NCBI GenBank assembly: GCA_947172415.1
Contig: OX359190.1
Location: 2,108,001 to 2,172,000, forward strand
Origin: Chondrosia reniformis
Taxonomy: Eukaryota; Porifera; Demospongiae; Chondrillida; Chondrillidae
Reading direction: 5' to 3'
DNA: 64,000 nt
In this document: positions 12,486-25,448 of the stretch, one piece after another
Position numbering within the stretch: the stretch's first letter is position 1
Layout of the letters: every line of letters starts with the position of its first letter
Notes under the pieces: model-generated
The model's database searches: none
What the model was told of the DNA's origin: nothing
What the model saw: the letters and a program-made list of their open reading frames with translations, nothing else
Position numbers and translations under genes: made by a program

Positions 12486-14733
12486 TGACTGCGTCTCCTA
12501 CACTCATTTAAAAAGACACAGGCTATAGACCTGAAATACTTAAAGCGTTGGGATGAGTCTAATCGTAGAACAGATATCGCAAGTGAACCTGCTCTGTCGG
12601 GACGTAGCTGGCATATCTTTACAGAGACTGTAGTTTCTGTTCGATTGGGTTTCTTTAGACTGTAGTTTTAAACCAGTCGACTATACGTATAAAGACACAA
12701 GCGATTCATATCCTTTTAGGGGACAAGTTAGAAAGCGAGGAACTGATTCCGTAATCTTTTCCATAACTGAATAGCCATTCTGTTGCTCTACTGGTGGGAA
12801 TTACTTGATCACTGTATATTCGTACGTTATGAGTTTACTAACTTGACTACGTATGAGCCATGCATGCACGTTAATACAAGATTTACGTTAAGAATATTTA
12901 GACAAGAAGATTTACGGCACTTACAGGCCTCAAAGTGTTCTTGCAATAAGCTGCTACAGAACTTGCTCCTTCCATGTCATTCAGTTCCTCCAGACAGTGA
13001 ATATTATCTTTTCTTTCTTGTCTCTAGGTATTTCGCAGTGACCTTCTGACAGCTGGAGGAGGTCACGTCCTCAAACCAACTAAAATACCGGAAATGCCTC
13101 AAGGAACCAAATTTGGCAAAGCTGTTTTACACAATTAAAGAGTATTTGTCTGCGGAGACCAGAGTGGAGAGCAGATAGTTCAGATTTACGATGTTAAAAC
13201 CATCAAATGGTCAACACTACCTCCATCTCCGTATTCTTGCAGTGGAGCCACCATCATAAAAGATCAGTTAACTCTGATAGGAGGTAAAGACACTCGTGGC
13301 ACTCATACAAGCAAGCTAGTGACATGGACAGGTGAAGAATGGTTAGAGCTATATCCTCCAATGCACACTGCCCGATACTGGCAAGGAGTTCTTGCAATTG
13401 GAGACTTAATAATTGTGTCTGGAGGAGTAGGAGCAGATGACAGAGAAGTAGACACAATTGAATTCCTGGATATTAACAATAAAAAGTGGATCCAGTCGAA
13501 TCTGAAACTTCCTCGACCATTATCACTACACCACATGACATTGTGTGGTGAATACATTTACATCTACTACTACTACAATGGATATTTTTGGAGAATGAAT
13601 AAGAAGAATTTTATGGCTTCACTTACCAATAATGAAGTACATCACTGGGAACGGCTCGAGAATGCACCATGGGACAGTTCACTTTTACAATACAGCACCC
13701 TACCAGTCGTAGTAGGTCCAAGAGGAATCTTCATTTTCGAGAAGAAGAAGTGGACACGAATTAGTAAAGAAACGTCTTATTACAACACCTGTACGGCTTC
13801 CCTCAATGGAACTACGTTTCTCACCATTGGAGGAGGATTAGGAGGAGAATATCAGACAAGAGCTGTACAGTACGATATTGCAGTTGAGGTTAGTAACTTA
13901 TTTAATTACAAAACATTACATTAAAGTATTACAAGTCTTGTTAACATTCGTTGCGCGCTGTGCGTGCACTTTCTCCTTCAAATAGAAACATTAGAAGGTT
14001 TTATTTCCTTCGTTAGAGTCACCTAACTTGTGCACTCAGTGTACATGAAGCGCGTGTCAATGTTAACAAGACTTGTATTGCTTTAATGTTCTCGTACGAG
14101 TGTGTTCTACGAGCGCTCTCACGAGTTTAAGTGGTAATTTGATTCCACTAACTAAGACTGTTAAGTCTTCTTGCTCTTAGCATTTGAAGGAGAGTGTGTA
14201 CGTTTATAAAAGTGCCAAGTTTTAAAACGGTTTCTTGTCGCGCTACACATGTAATTTAAGAGAAAGTAGCTTTATAGAAGTGCTAAGTTGTAAATCGGCA
14301 TTTAGACCTACACTTGGAATTAATTTAACATCCTGTGTACGTTCGTGTGATTAGTTATAACTCTGCAGTAGTGTTGATTGTAGACACAATTAATAAACTA
14401 CTTCCCAAACAGTAAATTGCTACAAAGTTTATTTGGCCGCTGAGTCTAAAGTCGGCCATTTGACCAGTGAAAAATAGTCGTCAGCATCTTAGGCAGATGA
14501 TTATTACTCGTATTAAAAAGATGTTGCTTTCTTGAATTATATTGTTAAGGAAAGATAAATAAAGGCAAATAGATTTGTCAGTTGTCATTGACTCCTACAA
14601 TGACTTGAGATGTGTTTGTTTTGTACAGTATAATTGAACCATAACTTTAAATAGCTTGAATACTTTTTTTATAAATACTATTCCAAAGCTGTAGTGTACG
14701 TAGGTGTATAAGAGTATTAACATGTATTCTTAG

Positions 14734-15132
14734 GAGGAAGACGCTAGCTTGAAGGAGGGAGACAGTAGCTTGAAGGAGGGAGACAGTAGCTTGAAGGAGG
14801 GAGACAGTAGCTTGAAGGAGGGAAGTGCTAGCTTGAAGGAGGGAGACAGTAGCTTGAAGGAGGGAGACAGTAGCTTGAAGGAGGGAAGTGCTAGCTTGAA
14901 GGAGGGAGGCGCTAGCTTGAAGGAGGGAGACACTAGCTTGAAGGAGGGAGGCGCTAGCTTGAAGGAGGGAGGCGCTAGCTTGAAGGAGGGAGACAGTAGC
15001 TTGAAGGAGGGAGACACTAGCTTGAAGGAGGGAGGCGCTAGCTTGAAGGAGGGAGACAGTAGCTTGGAGGAGGGAGACACTAGCTTGAAGGAGGGAGGCA
15101 CTAGCTTGAAGGATGAATTTATCATTTTCAAG
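14734..15132 (+). repeat. coding heptad array, 18 repeats plus constant end
   Basis: The exon is exactly 19 x 21 bases. It begins EEDASLK, continues with EG[DSG][STA]SLK units and ends DEFIIFK. Each 21-base unit encodes one seven-residue repeat with a single Leu. The array is also open on the minus strand (SFKLxxP repeats), a side effect of its base composition. Confidence 0.9.
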
Positions 15133-15823
15133 GTAAATTTGTTGAAAGTTTATTTAGATGTTTTTTCAAATGATATATTGTCATGTTGTAGGAGAAGGAA
15201 ATGAAGGAGAAGCAGACATTGATTGATCAAGTAGAGAGATTGAAGCAATCTGAAAGAGAGTACAAACTAAAGGTCAAAGAACTGATGGAGATAAACACTC
15301 AGTTGAAGGTACGGTATCCTACTGTAGCACCTCCCACACCTCTGCTGATTTAACCTGGCTGGATGTATTACCACTGCCAATAGTGCACTGACATTATACA
15401 TTATTTGCAAATTTAATGAGTTTCACCTCTTGACTTTGGATCACAGCAAGTTAACACATCTCATGTACGTATAGATACATATTATGCTAGTCTGTTGGGA
15501 ATACATTTACCAGATGCATTCAGAACCGAAATATCTGGTGTTGATCTTTTTAATGTACTTTTTATGAAGCAAATTGAATTTAGTACATATCACTGATTAA
15601 TTCCTTCCACAAGTGTTTGAAATTTGTTTAAATCTTTCTACAAAATACTACATCTCACTTCCATTGATATATGCTCTGTTGTGTGTATATACAGACGGAA
15701 GTAGCTGATTTGAGCAGCAAAGGAACAGAGACACAACAGAAAATCATTGGACCTCTTGAGGTATGAAGACACTGGAGAGGATTTATAATGTGTTATTTGA
15801 CTTACAGGCTCTTAATACTGTAG

Positions 15824-16658
15824 GAGAGGATAGCTGAACTGACCAGAGAACTTAGAGACACTCAGAAAGACAATCTACACCTGAAAGACCGTAATACAGA
15901 TTTAACGGAGTCCAACAGCCAGTCTACTGTGAGTGTCACTATTGACATGTAATGAATATGGTCTTTGATCAACCCTTTTTGATGTAGGAGAAGATGGCTG
16001 AACTAACTAGAAAACTGAGAGACACTCAGAAAGACAATCTACACCTGAAAGAACGTAATACAGATTTAACGGAGTCCAACAGCCAGTCTACTGTGAGAGG
16101 CACTATTGACATGTAATGAATATGGTCTTTGATCAACCCTTTTTGATGTAGGAGAAGATGGCTGAACTAACTAGAGAACTGAGAGACACTCAGAAAGACA
16201 ATCTACACCTGAAAGAACGTAATACAGATTTAACGGAGTCCAACAGCCAGTCTACTGTGAGTATCACTATTGACATGTAATGAATATGGTCTTTGATCAA
16301 CCCTTTTGATGTAGGAGAAGATGGCTGAACTAACTAGAGAACTGAGAGACACTCAGAAAGACAATCTACACCTGAAAGAACGTAATACAGATTTAACGGA
16401 GTCCAACAGCCAGTCTACTGTGAGAGGCACTATTGACATGTAATGAATATGGTCTTTGATCAACCCTTTTTGATGTAGGAGAAGATGGCTGAACTAACTA
16501 GAGAACTGAGAGACACTCAGAAAGACAATCTACACCTGAAAGAACGTAATGCAGATTTGAAGGAGTCCAACATTGAATTAAAAGAATCTAACATTGAATT
16601 AAAGGAATCCATTTCAGAATTGAAGAAAACACATTTGGATTTAAGCAGCCAGACTACT
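15824..16658 (+). repeat. tandemly duplicated coiled-coil exons (five in a row)
   Basis: Four 105-base exons and one 180-base exon share the start E(K/R)(M/I)AELTR(E/K)LRDTQKDNLHLK. The introns between them (about 60 bases, with tgacatgtaatgaatatgg) are also nearly identical, so whole exon-intron cassettes of about 163 bases were duplicated recently. The donors alternate between gtgagt and gtgaga. Being phase 0 on both sides, each copy adds 35 residues without breaking the frame. Confidence 0.85.
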
Positions 16659-17489
16659 GTAAGTATCACTTTGTTGACATGTTATCCATACATGTTACAT
16701 ATAGTTACTTATCCAATCTTCTTATTGTAGGAGAAGATGGATGAACTGACCAGAGAACTGAGAGACACTCAAAGGAATGTAGACAAATTAGAATATTCCA
16801 AAGTACACCTGGAAGAGCGTATCAATGACTTAAAGAAAATCAATTCTCATCTGGAGAAAACCAATTCTCTTCTGGAAGCAGGAAATTCTGATTTGAAGGT
16901 AATCCACTATTTTGACATGTAGATTTCTTATTTTCATGTATGTGTGTATTAATGAGCTGAATGAACACTGTATGTAACATGTGAATGTGTTATTGCCTAT
17001 TAATCTTAGATGGCACTTTGTACGTATGTATTTATATATATGTCAGATGCATTCACAACTAGTAACTGATTGACAAGACATCTATGTACTGCAATGTAGA
17101 CTAGACTACAGCAGCAACAGCAAAGTACAGAAAGAGTTACAGAGTTACAAGAGGAGAACATCAAACTGAGAGAAGAGAAGGTATTTCATTTCACTATTAC
17201 TGTACTCGGGAGTGATTATTGGTACTTCCTTTTAGCATGTTTCACTCAACTGCCACATAATGTAGAATGTGATAATTTAATTTAATGTAAAGTGGGACAA
17301 CTCATCATTGGGAAAACACTTTTCTCAAGTTATAAGTATCAGCTGTCGATTATATGCATGCACAAGACCCGAGGGCAAGAGCATGTATAATTGATACACC
17401 ACAAAGTGACGTTGTATAACTGTTATACACTCCACCCCTAGGCCTTTTACAAGCTTTTAGGTATTTACTCAGTTATCAGGGGAAAATTG

Positions 17490-17547
17490 CATTGTATAAC
17501 TATAATAAGAGCTAGGCCAAAATGTCTCTTATTATAGTTATACAATG
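17490..17547. repeat. perfect 22-base inverted repeat in intron
   Basis: The arms CATTGTATAACTATAATAAG and its complement (22 bases each, 17490-17511 and 17526-17547) enclose a 14-base loop, giving a perfect hairpin. A decayed version is at about 52302-52358 and only the right half is clear in gene 1 (near 3900). The surrounding 200 bases are shared by the three genes and may be a small transposon. Confidence 0.7.
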
Positions 17548-18946
17548 GTTATGGAATATAATTTACCTTGAATGCCCCAGCAACGGAATGTATGACTGTA
17601 GACTTCATATTTAGAGCAATTTTTCAATTCCATTTATTCATTTCTTCTTGTGTAGAGCTCTCTTGAAGCTTCCTTAAATACTTTGAAAGAAGAGAAGGCT
17701 AAAACTGAAAAGCAAGCTGAAGAGTTGAGGAGTGACATGTTGGGAAAGGTTGAAGGATTTGGCTCTGTTCTAGAAGAAATGAAGAGATCATTAGACATGT
17801 TGGAAGGTTAGCTTTTGTAGTCATTATTTTGCAAAGAAGTGTGGACTTGTTAATTGAGCTATTTGATTCATTTCCACTATTTAGAGAAGCAAAGCAAAGG
17901 AGAATTAATGAGGTGAGTATGTACGTATAAGCAATTCACAAATCTTTAAGTTGGTCCTGATACAATAGTCTATTACAGTTGACTTGTATCTATTTCTACT
18001 CATCAGATATAGAGTAAACCTCACCACTGACAATAGTCTACAGGTGTGAAGGAAGCTAGTAATTTGACTTTAGTTGGGCAAAGTTGTTGTTACTTGTTTC
18101 TGAAAATATAGAGACTCTGAAACTAAACTGACTCAAGTTTGAATGGAGACTGGAATAATTGTTAATGTTATTTTAATAACGTTTTTTGTCTAAAAGAACC
18201 CGTACTAAACCCACTTATGGTTAGTTTGTGCAATACAGTCAATTTTTAGAGAACTTTGACTCTTGCTAATTCCTTCACCAGTAAGTCTTCCTACTTTAAT
18301 TTTACTCAAATTGTTAGCTCACCATTTGAAGGGTCTGCCAGACCTCCTCTGCAGTCCCTGATCTCTGACTAATGTACACCAGTTAACTGGGCCAGTTGAC
18401 TATGTACACAGGAAGATTAATTTTCTAATTTTATTCATTACTCTTTAATGATATTCATAGAGTATGTCTTATAGACTAGAATTCTGTGTTATTTTATCCT
18501 TATAATATTCACTCAGTAATTCTACAATAGATTACATGAAATGTGTCTGTAGACACTCCTTAAAGGTGCATGATGTACATATCTACGAATTAAGTATTTT
18601 ATTACTCAATGGCTTTGAGTGAAGATATTCTTTTCACAGAACTGAACTGAAAACTAGACACATGGCTGTAGTACAAAGAACAATTATTGATGAAGTGCCT
18701 CAGAAGTGGAAGGGAATAGCAACTTACCTTGAATTTGAACTAAACAAAATTGATACAGTTGAAGCTGAGCATCGACAAAATAACAAGGAGCAGTGTCGTA
18801 AGATGTTGGCAGAGTGGTTGAAATATGCCAAAGATTCTGGCGAGCTACCAAGGACCTTGAAATCCTTGCACAATGCTCTTGTGGATCGAGACTGTAGACC
18901 AGAGGCAGAAAAACTTGTGGAAGAAGTTAAGAGAATGATGAAATGA

Positions 18947-20640
18947 ACAACTATAAGTTAAAAACATATGTATACAGGTTAGTTATGGTTTGTGTACTCT
19001 CAATTTGAGTATCTCAAGTGTCTGGTTTAATGTTTGTTAATCTCATCCCTTCTGACACAGAGGTACAAGAGAGAGCTACTTATATAAAGTCTTTTAACTA
19101 ACAAGTAGAAAAGACAAGAACACTACAGAAACAAATTCATTACAAATACATTTTTTGTTCATAATTTTGATATGCACTTACAGTACATTTCCACTTCGTT
19201 ACAATATACGTATATACGTATATATGTACTTCATGCTTTTATACCTTTCAGTATATAAGGAATGTAATATTAGGCATGACTCCAACTTACTAATCAACAT
19301 TCAATTATTGCAAATTATGGAAACTATATTCAGCCACCAATTGCAAATCAAAAATACTCCTCATGCATTATAATATTGCCTATAGCTAAAGTGATACATA
19401 CCACTACTTAGTGTATGTATCCATGACAAATTCTTTAGTAAATCTTGTCAGTATCATATATAATCACTGAAAAGTGATCAAGATAGTTGGCATGCAGATG
19501 GAAATATGAATGACATTCCATAAGAGCTAAGATGGGCAAGCTCTTTTTCTCAAGCACTAAACATCTCTTTAATGTGACCACTATTAATATTATAATGTTG
19601 CCTATCTTTACTTTCTAATCATGTAATTTTACATGCATATACTCCGTGCATGCTTGTTAGCTTAAACTTAGCAAAACAATGGACAAGCAATACATAATGT
19701 GGAGTGTATTATATAATTAATTTGTAAGTTGTCTGCATTAGAAATATAAAAGGTAAATAAATTGTTATTTGTCATTTGTGAAATTTTGCCATGCATGATT
19801 GCAGTGTATTTGTAGATCTATATATATACATGTAGCAGTTGCAGAATAAACATGCAAATATGGTTCTCCCATCCATCTCTTCAATAATAAACATTCTAAA
19901 TTCAAGTTATAGATTGGCTGATCACGAGAAATGGCAAATATATGAGTAACAGAGTTAATTGCACTAGGTCTGTGCAAAGGCTGTGATGATAAGCAAATAT
20001 AGTTTCTAGCTACTGTCAAATATAGTACAATAGAAAAGAGTGTAGTTGAATGTGTATATAACTGATTGCACTCTCATTTATTTTAGAGTACATAATGTCT
20101 CCGCAGTGCCATTGGGACATACTATACAACCATGGACAATTTATAAGATTTTAATTGTAACCACAAACTATCTACTGTAAACTCCATATATAATGTTACA
20201 TAGTTACAAAGGGCTTCTGTGAAAACTAAATGTAACAGAGAAACTTAAAGGTAGCTCATTTCCCTAAATTTGCCATTCCTGGAATGCAGAATAACTAGTA
20301 ATCTCAATGTATCTCTATATCCATTAGCCTCAAACACTCGATTCATGTCATTTAAATGTGCAATCTTCCATTTGTTATTATGTAATCACTCACATTTCAT
20401 TCTTGTATATTTTTTGGCTTAATTATTCAACAACAACATCTCCTCCCTCTGCACCTTACAGAACTGTTATTATTAACTGTATATATAAAATGCATTTTCT
20501 TGGTTATATAGGTGTGGACATACGAATATAAAGGTTTGAAATCACCTTGTTCCTTAAAATCTTAATTATACATTCTCTACCATGACCATGCACCTGCACC
20601 TCTCTAGTAAGATTAAATTAAAATCTTATAACTTTGCCAT
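18947..20640. repeat. non-coding spacer following class B genes, copy 1
   Basis: After the gene 2 stop, about 1.7 kb is nearly collinear with 40408-42050 after gene 4, with small indels. It probably includes the 3' UTR. Short open frames in it (such as 19155-19373) are not kept between the two copies, so I see no gene. Confidence 0.75.
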
Positions 20641-20689
20641 TCATGGAATACAAAATGTCTCATTCATTAGCCTCATTCATGAAGAAGAA

Positions 20690-20882
20690 TGTGACCACCT
20701 CTTTAATATCATAATCTCTCTAATGTGACCACCTCTCTATTGTGACCACCTCTCTAATGTGACTACCTCTCTAGTGTGACCACCTCTCTAATGTGACTAC
20801 CTCTCTAGTGTGACCACCTCTCTAGTGTGACCACCTCTCTAGTGTGACTGCCTCCCTAATGTGACTACCTCTCTAATGTGAC
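20690..20882. repeat. 17-base minisatellite (tgtgaccacctctctag), about 11 copies
   Basis: Same unit as at 11751 and 23294, with T/C/A variants. Non-coding. Confidence 0.85.
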
Positions 20883-20931
20883 ATTTGTCTGTTGAATAAT
20901 TTATGTAAAACAATTTATATGTAGACAGCCA

Positions 20932-21036
20932 TTTTTCTAACACACTGCTTGGAAGATGTACATAGCAACTAAAAGCTATCTAGTATAAGGAAACTCTTTG
21001 AATCTATGTACATATACAGACAGTGTGTTAGAAAAA
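20932..21036. mobile_element. small inverted-repeat element (MITE-like), copy 2
   Basis: Perfect 16-base ends TTTTTCTAACACACTG / CAGTGTGTTAGAAAAA, 105 bases in all. Confidence 0.65.
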
Positions 21037-21051
21037 CTTTAACTTATACGT

Positions 21052-21235
21052 GTTCCATATGCCTCACATACTTCACATGTAGGTCTGCCATCCTTGCCAT
21101 ATTCTGCTGACTAACCTCAACTAAGTAGGACCAGTAATTCCCCTGGACCAGAAAGACCTGCAGATCCAGAAGCTCCTTGTTCACCAGCTGCACCAGTTGG
21201 ACCACAATCTCCAACTGTTTCAGGTAGACTCAGAG
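21052..21235 (-). pseudogene. collagen-like Gly-X-Y fragment, copy 2
   Basis: Same nine Gly-X-Y triplets as at 11880, and the EYGKDGRP stretch with one base change. The homology to the KHD upstream region stops abruptly at about 21240, so this copy has lost its promoter-proximal part. It is followed by about 2 kb (21240-23290) in which I see no gene, only a segment near 21800 that is repeated at 23131. Confidence 0.45.
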
Positions 21236-21857
21236 GTATTTTGAATGGTTTAGTTGAACTAAAATAACTCTGTAAACTCAATTATATAATTTGTTGTCAT
21301 TTATCCATACATTATTGATTGTTGTATAGTAGTCAAATTGTATACGAATTGTGCCTGATCACAGTATAAATTTCTCCTATATATGAAGACAACCATTTTA
21401 TTGGAGGGTCCAAACCAAGTTATATCTACATTGCTACTGTATTAGTGGGTTAAACTTTCTTCCTCAGTAAACACAAGCCATCCTACAAATGGATGTACAG
21501 CACTTGCATTCAACAAAAGAGAAAGGTATATAACATATAGCCAATTATAACTATATGGTAAAGTCAGATTGATGTACTACAAAAACTTAGAGTACTTTCA
21601 GCCATGACTTGTAGTGTTTCCAATTAAAAATGATGATATCAGCACACTGCCTGGATTAGATTAAAGCATCAACTACATATATACTCCCTTCACTGTGAGC
21701 ACTCCTTCATAGACTTTAGGCCAATTATAGACTAAAGGAGCATTTGTTTTTGTGATATATATGGGTTTGGAAAGGCTTTGTCACCTCCGTAAGCCTGCAC
21801 TTACTTTTAATATGTGCATGATTATAAAAAGGCTGTTTAACCAATCAAGCCTTGAGC

Positions 21858-21886
21858 ATCATCATCATCATCATCATCATCATCAT
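21858..21886. repeat. (ATC)n microsatellite
   Basis: About ten uninterrupted atc units. Confidence 0.9.
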
Positions 21887-23293
21887 ATACTAAAGGGTTT
21901 TATCTCTCTTGTGTCAAGCCTTACCTAATTCAAGTACATATTACAAGTATTCTCACACAAAAGCCATGATCAGAGATTATTGCAGTAATCTCTAAGTATG
22001 ATAGGCCAATCAGGATAAAGCTTTAAAATGCAGAGTAAGAATTCCTTTTACTATAATGCACAGACAGTGAGACTTGTTTGTGCAAGTCATAGATTATATA
22101 TACTTACATAAGCTATGGTGCAAGGTTGTTTTGAAGCCCAACTTTGTATGGTAACAAGGAGTATAGGATGAGTGTTAAGGGACTGGTTGGAATGTTAATT
22201 GTGTAAATCAAGCTAGGAATTGATTTTTTGAGCTGTTTGTGCTTGAAGGGCCTGTAAAGTGTTCATTGTTTGCTCAGTGGCTGTGTTTGTGTTCATTTCT
22301 TGATCTTTTTCCTCTGGAGAACTTAGGCAATCCCTTTATGGACTTTTAAAGGCAAAAGTTCCACAAAATGAAATAGATATATATAGATGTACACAAATAC
22401 ATCTTTCACTAGAGGCTTGTATAATAAGTTCACCACTCAGAAGGAATGGAAAAGGTCAATTATATTCATACTCAGGTGACTACACTAAAAGTGGAAAACC
22501 TCCTAAAGTAGTGTGAAGGGCCTGCCCTTGCCTGCATAGCATTAGTCTTCCCAAAAGGACCACATTGACCAATATGGACATGTAATGAACCAGGGCTATA
22601 CAAACATACAATACAAAACCATTGTACCTTATTGTTAAGTATATGCATTAATGTGTAAACACAAAAATTACTGTATTCTATTCATTACTACACATGTAAG
22701 CTGGCAAACAGAGAAGGAAGCTATTGGTTGGGCAGTTATGTGGGTGTGTGTTGTTAGCTAGCCAAAGGGACCAACTCCAAAGTAAACAACTACTCTCTAC
22801 AATAACATATTCATTGACAATAAAGGTATTCATTAGCTTTGTATACGCCCTCTTGACCTATTGAATATTTTCACTAGATTGAGCTGGGAAGGGGTCTCCC
22901 AAGCTAATGAATACCTTAGAAGGGGCTTGAATGATGTGAGCAGGCAGCATACCACATGCAGATAAGGTCAGACCTCCCTAAAGATGTGATCTGTGAATTT
23001 CATTTTGCAAAACCTTGCCCAAAAAGGTAAAATAGAGGCTTCCTCCAGAGGGTGATCTTATAGCTTCACTAGCTAGCAGTGTCACCACAATGTATGTCAT
23101 TGAATTCACTATAGGAACTACTGAAGTCTGCACTTACTTTTAATATGTGCATGATTATAAAAAGGCTGCTTATATGTTGATTTAACCAATCAAGCCTTGA
23201 GCAGAGCTGACTGCATGGTGCCTAAAGATACCAAAGCTTGTTGTCTATCTAGAGATGAAAGTGCACAGCAGTGAATTCTTTTTACATATATAA

Positions 23294-23569
23294 TGTGACC
23301 ACCTCTCTAGTGTGACCACCTCTCTAGTGTGACCGCCTCTCTAGTGTGACCACCTCTCTAGTGTGACCACCTCTCTTGTGTGACCACCTCTCTAATGTGA
23401 CCACCTCTCTAATGTGACCACCTCTCTAGTGTGACCACCTCTCTAGTGTGACCACCTCTCTAGTGTGACCACCTCTCTAATGTGACTACCTCTCTAATGT
23501 GACCACCTCTCTAGTGTGACCACCTCTCTAGTGTGACCACCTCTCTACCTCTATAGTGTGTCCACCTCT
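23294..23569. repeat. 17-base minisatellite (tgtgaccacctctctag), about 16 copies
   Basis: Longest array of this unit in the window; it lies upstream of the collagen-like copy at 23611. Confidence 0.85.
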
Positions 23570-23610
23570 CTTATATATGAACCATTGCAATGATAGGAGC
23601 AGCTAAACTT

Positions 23611-23821
23611 GTTCCATATGCCTCACATACTTCACATGTAGGTCTGCCATCCTTGCCATATTCTGCAGACTAACCTCAACTGAGTAGGACCAGTAATTCC
23701 CGTGGACCAGAAAGACCTGCAGATCTAGAAGCTCCTTGTTCACCAGCTGCACCAGTTGGACCACAATCTCCACCTCTTCCAGGTAGAGTCTGTAGTCATG
23801 TATTACCAGGCATAGGAGCAA
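23611..23821 (-). pseudogene. collagen-like Gly-X-Y fragment, copy 3
   Basis: The pattern GRG GDC GPT GAA GEQ GAS then Arg-Ser-Ala where other copies have Gly-Ser-Ala, so one Gly has been lost. This copy is more decayed than copies 1 and 4. Confidence 0.5.
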
Positions 23822-24141
23822 CAGGTTCTTTCACCAATTATCTCCACCAGCTTCTGTGGTAGACCGTGTTGTCTTTTGATCACATGGATCTTCTATAGCA
23901 GTTTGTAAAAACCATAGCATATATGGTAAAGCTGTATTAGTAGTGTTCGCTATATAAACATTACGAAATGATACATACCTTACTGTATTTGGAAGACAAC
24001 ACTTACTCGGGTTTTCCTCCAGAAGAGGCGGGATAACCAGATCTACCACCAATAGTTCAACGTTGACAGTTACAGTTAGAGCAGTCAGTTTTTGTGTCAG
24101 TTTTCAAGTGTTTTCTCAGTTTTAGTTTCTTCGCTGAAGAT

Positions 24142-24156
24142 ATGAACAGAGATAAA
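24142..24156 (+). other. orphan KHD first coding exon (MNRDK) with promoter-proximal sequence
   Basis: ATGAACAGAGATAAA followed by the donor gtgagt, in the same upstream context as the first exons at 12407, 45907 and 59679, and followed by the GC palindrome at 24193. No kelch exon follows in the expected 600 bases; homology is lost near 24240. The next KHD exons on this strand are the heptad exon at 32280 and the kelch exon at 33622. It may be the true first exon of gene 4, separated by an intron enlarged by insertions, or a dead promoter. Confidence 0.7.
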
Positions 24157-24449
24157 GTGAGTTTACTAAATTGTCTCTTGTAAGTAAAAGATGGGCGGAG
24201 CCGCCAGGAATCGGACGGTATGACTGCGTCTCCTACACTCATTTAACAAGTAGAAAACTGCTGCCGCCCCCCGAATTTACTCGAACTACTTGGCCGCATC
24301 GTTGGGCTATGATATATTATTCTTAATCCTAACGATTGAGGACGCTTAAGTGTCCTGAAAATTATAAATAGCGACAGAAAAGCTTCATTAACTAAAGCTT
24401 CCTGAACGCCGCCATTTGCAAAAACGATGTATTGACAAGCTGGTGATGT

Positions 24450-24895
24450 ATTGTGATGTTCTTCTATTGCGATGTTCTTCTATTGCGTCATCAACACCTT
24501 CGTATGTCGCTCGGTACACACATTTTGTGAATCATGTGACGTTGCAAAAGCGTCACCGCCTCGTTGCTAAAGAAGATCATCCCTTTCGAGAACGGCTATG
24601 ACAAGTCGACGCTCCTATGAGAAGGAGCTACCGAATAAGCGAGTTGTAGCGAAGGTTAGATAAAGCGTATTTGTATACGTTCATGCTAAGTTTAAGCCAA
24701 AAGTGTTGCTATATATATTGATGTAAAGAAATAAAAGAAATTCGTTTAGACGACCATAGTAAAACTGTGGTACTTTAAGCTCCGTCATGTCTTCTTATGT
24801 TTTCTATTACTTATCCATGTGTGTACGTGTGCAGGAGTGTAATTGGATACGTAGGGGTGGATTTGGATAAATATGCGTGCGTGCAAGCTCATGAG
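24450..24895. repeat. dispersed repeat, copy 1 (second copy at about 31170-31620)
   Basis: About 430 bases (from around gcgtcatcaacacc to tgcaagctcat) are repeated in the same orientation at 31190-31617 with scattered differences. No coding frame is kept between the two. A short local repeat (gatgttcttctattgc, twice) lies at its start. The two copies flank the region containing the Penelope-like element. Confidence 0.7.
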
Positions 24896-25252
24896 TTGAG
24901 TTGAGATGAGTTGAGATAATGAGTTTCACTATAATGAGATTCCACTCTATATACAGTGCAAGTAAATTCATGTACACATTCATCCATGGGCTCCTGTGTA
25001 CCTATTTCCTCATTTAGAGCATTTTAAAAGTCTTTGAATATGACTGTGTGTTCTGTTTGAGTTCTAGAGGTACATTCTAAGGCAAAGTCTACAATTAGTA
25101 ATTTGTGTCTCAAGAAAACATAAATGGGAGATTTTAAAGTTCATTCATTTGCACATGTATAAGGAAACGAAATAATCGCTACCATCCTTTGCAGATTCCA
25201 TACACATTAATGCTCTACATAAGAGTATATACCACCGTATATGCGTAACTCT

Positions 25253-25448
25253 GATAAGAACAGCAATGTTTACATACCCACTACGCAAACACATGCCTCG
25301 CTTCTTAACCATTGATCAAGGTAAGTAAAGCTAGATCGAATCGGCTTACGCAATTGTCAAATCTCGAATAGAACGTTTACGCTGTCCAGGACACTTAAGC
25401 GTCCTGAATGGTTAGGAGTTTTTTTGTCAATATACCGCACCTTGCGCA
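25253..25448. repeat. direct repeat Y, copy 1 (copy 2 at 28994-29189)
   Basis: 196 bases almost identical in both places, starting gataagaacagcaatg and ending caccttgcgca. The second copy lies precisely between the two X repeats at 28531 and 29187. Sequence 24900-26800 is otherwise without a recognisable gene. Confidence 0.85.

Larger units (their letters stand above)
12407..18946 (+). pseudogene. KHD gene 2 (class B) with a stop codon in the kelch exon
   Basis: Exons: 12407-12421 (MNKDK), 13028-13888, 14734-15132, 15192-15308, 15695-15760, 15824-15928, 15988-16092, 16152-16256, 16315-16419, 16479-16658, 16731-16898, 17100-17180, 17656-17806, 17885-17912, 18640-18946. Together 2,793 bases, 931 codons, with consistent phases. 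In the kelch exon, codon 37 (13136-13138) is TAA where every other copy has CAA (Gln, in HNQRV), so the full protein is cut after about 41 residues. All other exons and splice sites are intact, including 18 heptads and a class B Death domain (QKWKGIATYLEF, MLAEWLK, LPRTLKSLHNALVD). Five related coiled-coil exons in a row begin with ERIAEL/EKMAEL; three middle ones are nearly identical with their introns. The gene may be a very young pseudogene, a null allele, or produce a shortened protein from an internal start such as the ATG at 18662. Confidence 0.82.

Noticed and set aside
12440-12600. Possible tRNA gene near the B-box-like motif
   Set aside because: Only the T-arm-like motif is seen. I could not pair an acceptor stem, D arm and anticodon arm on either strand.
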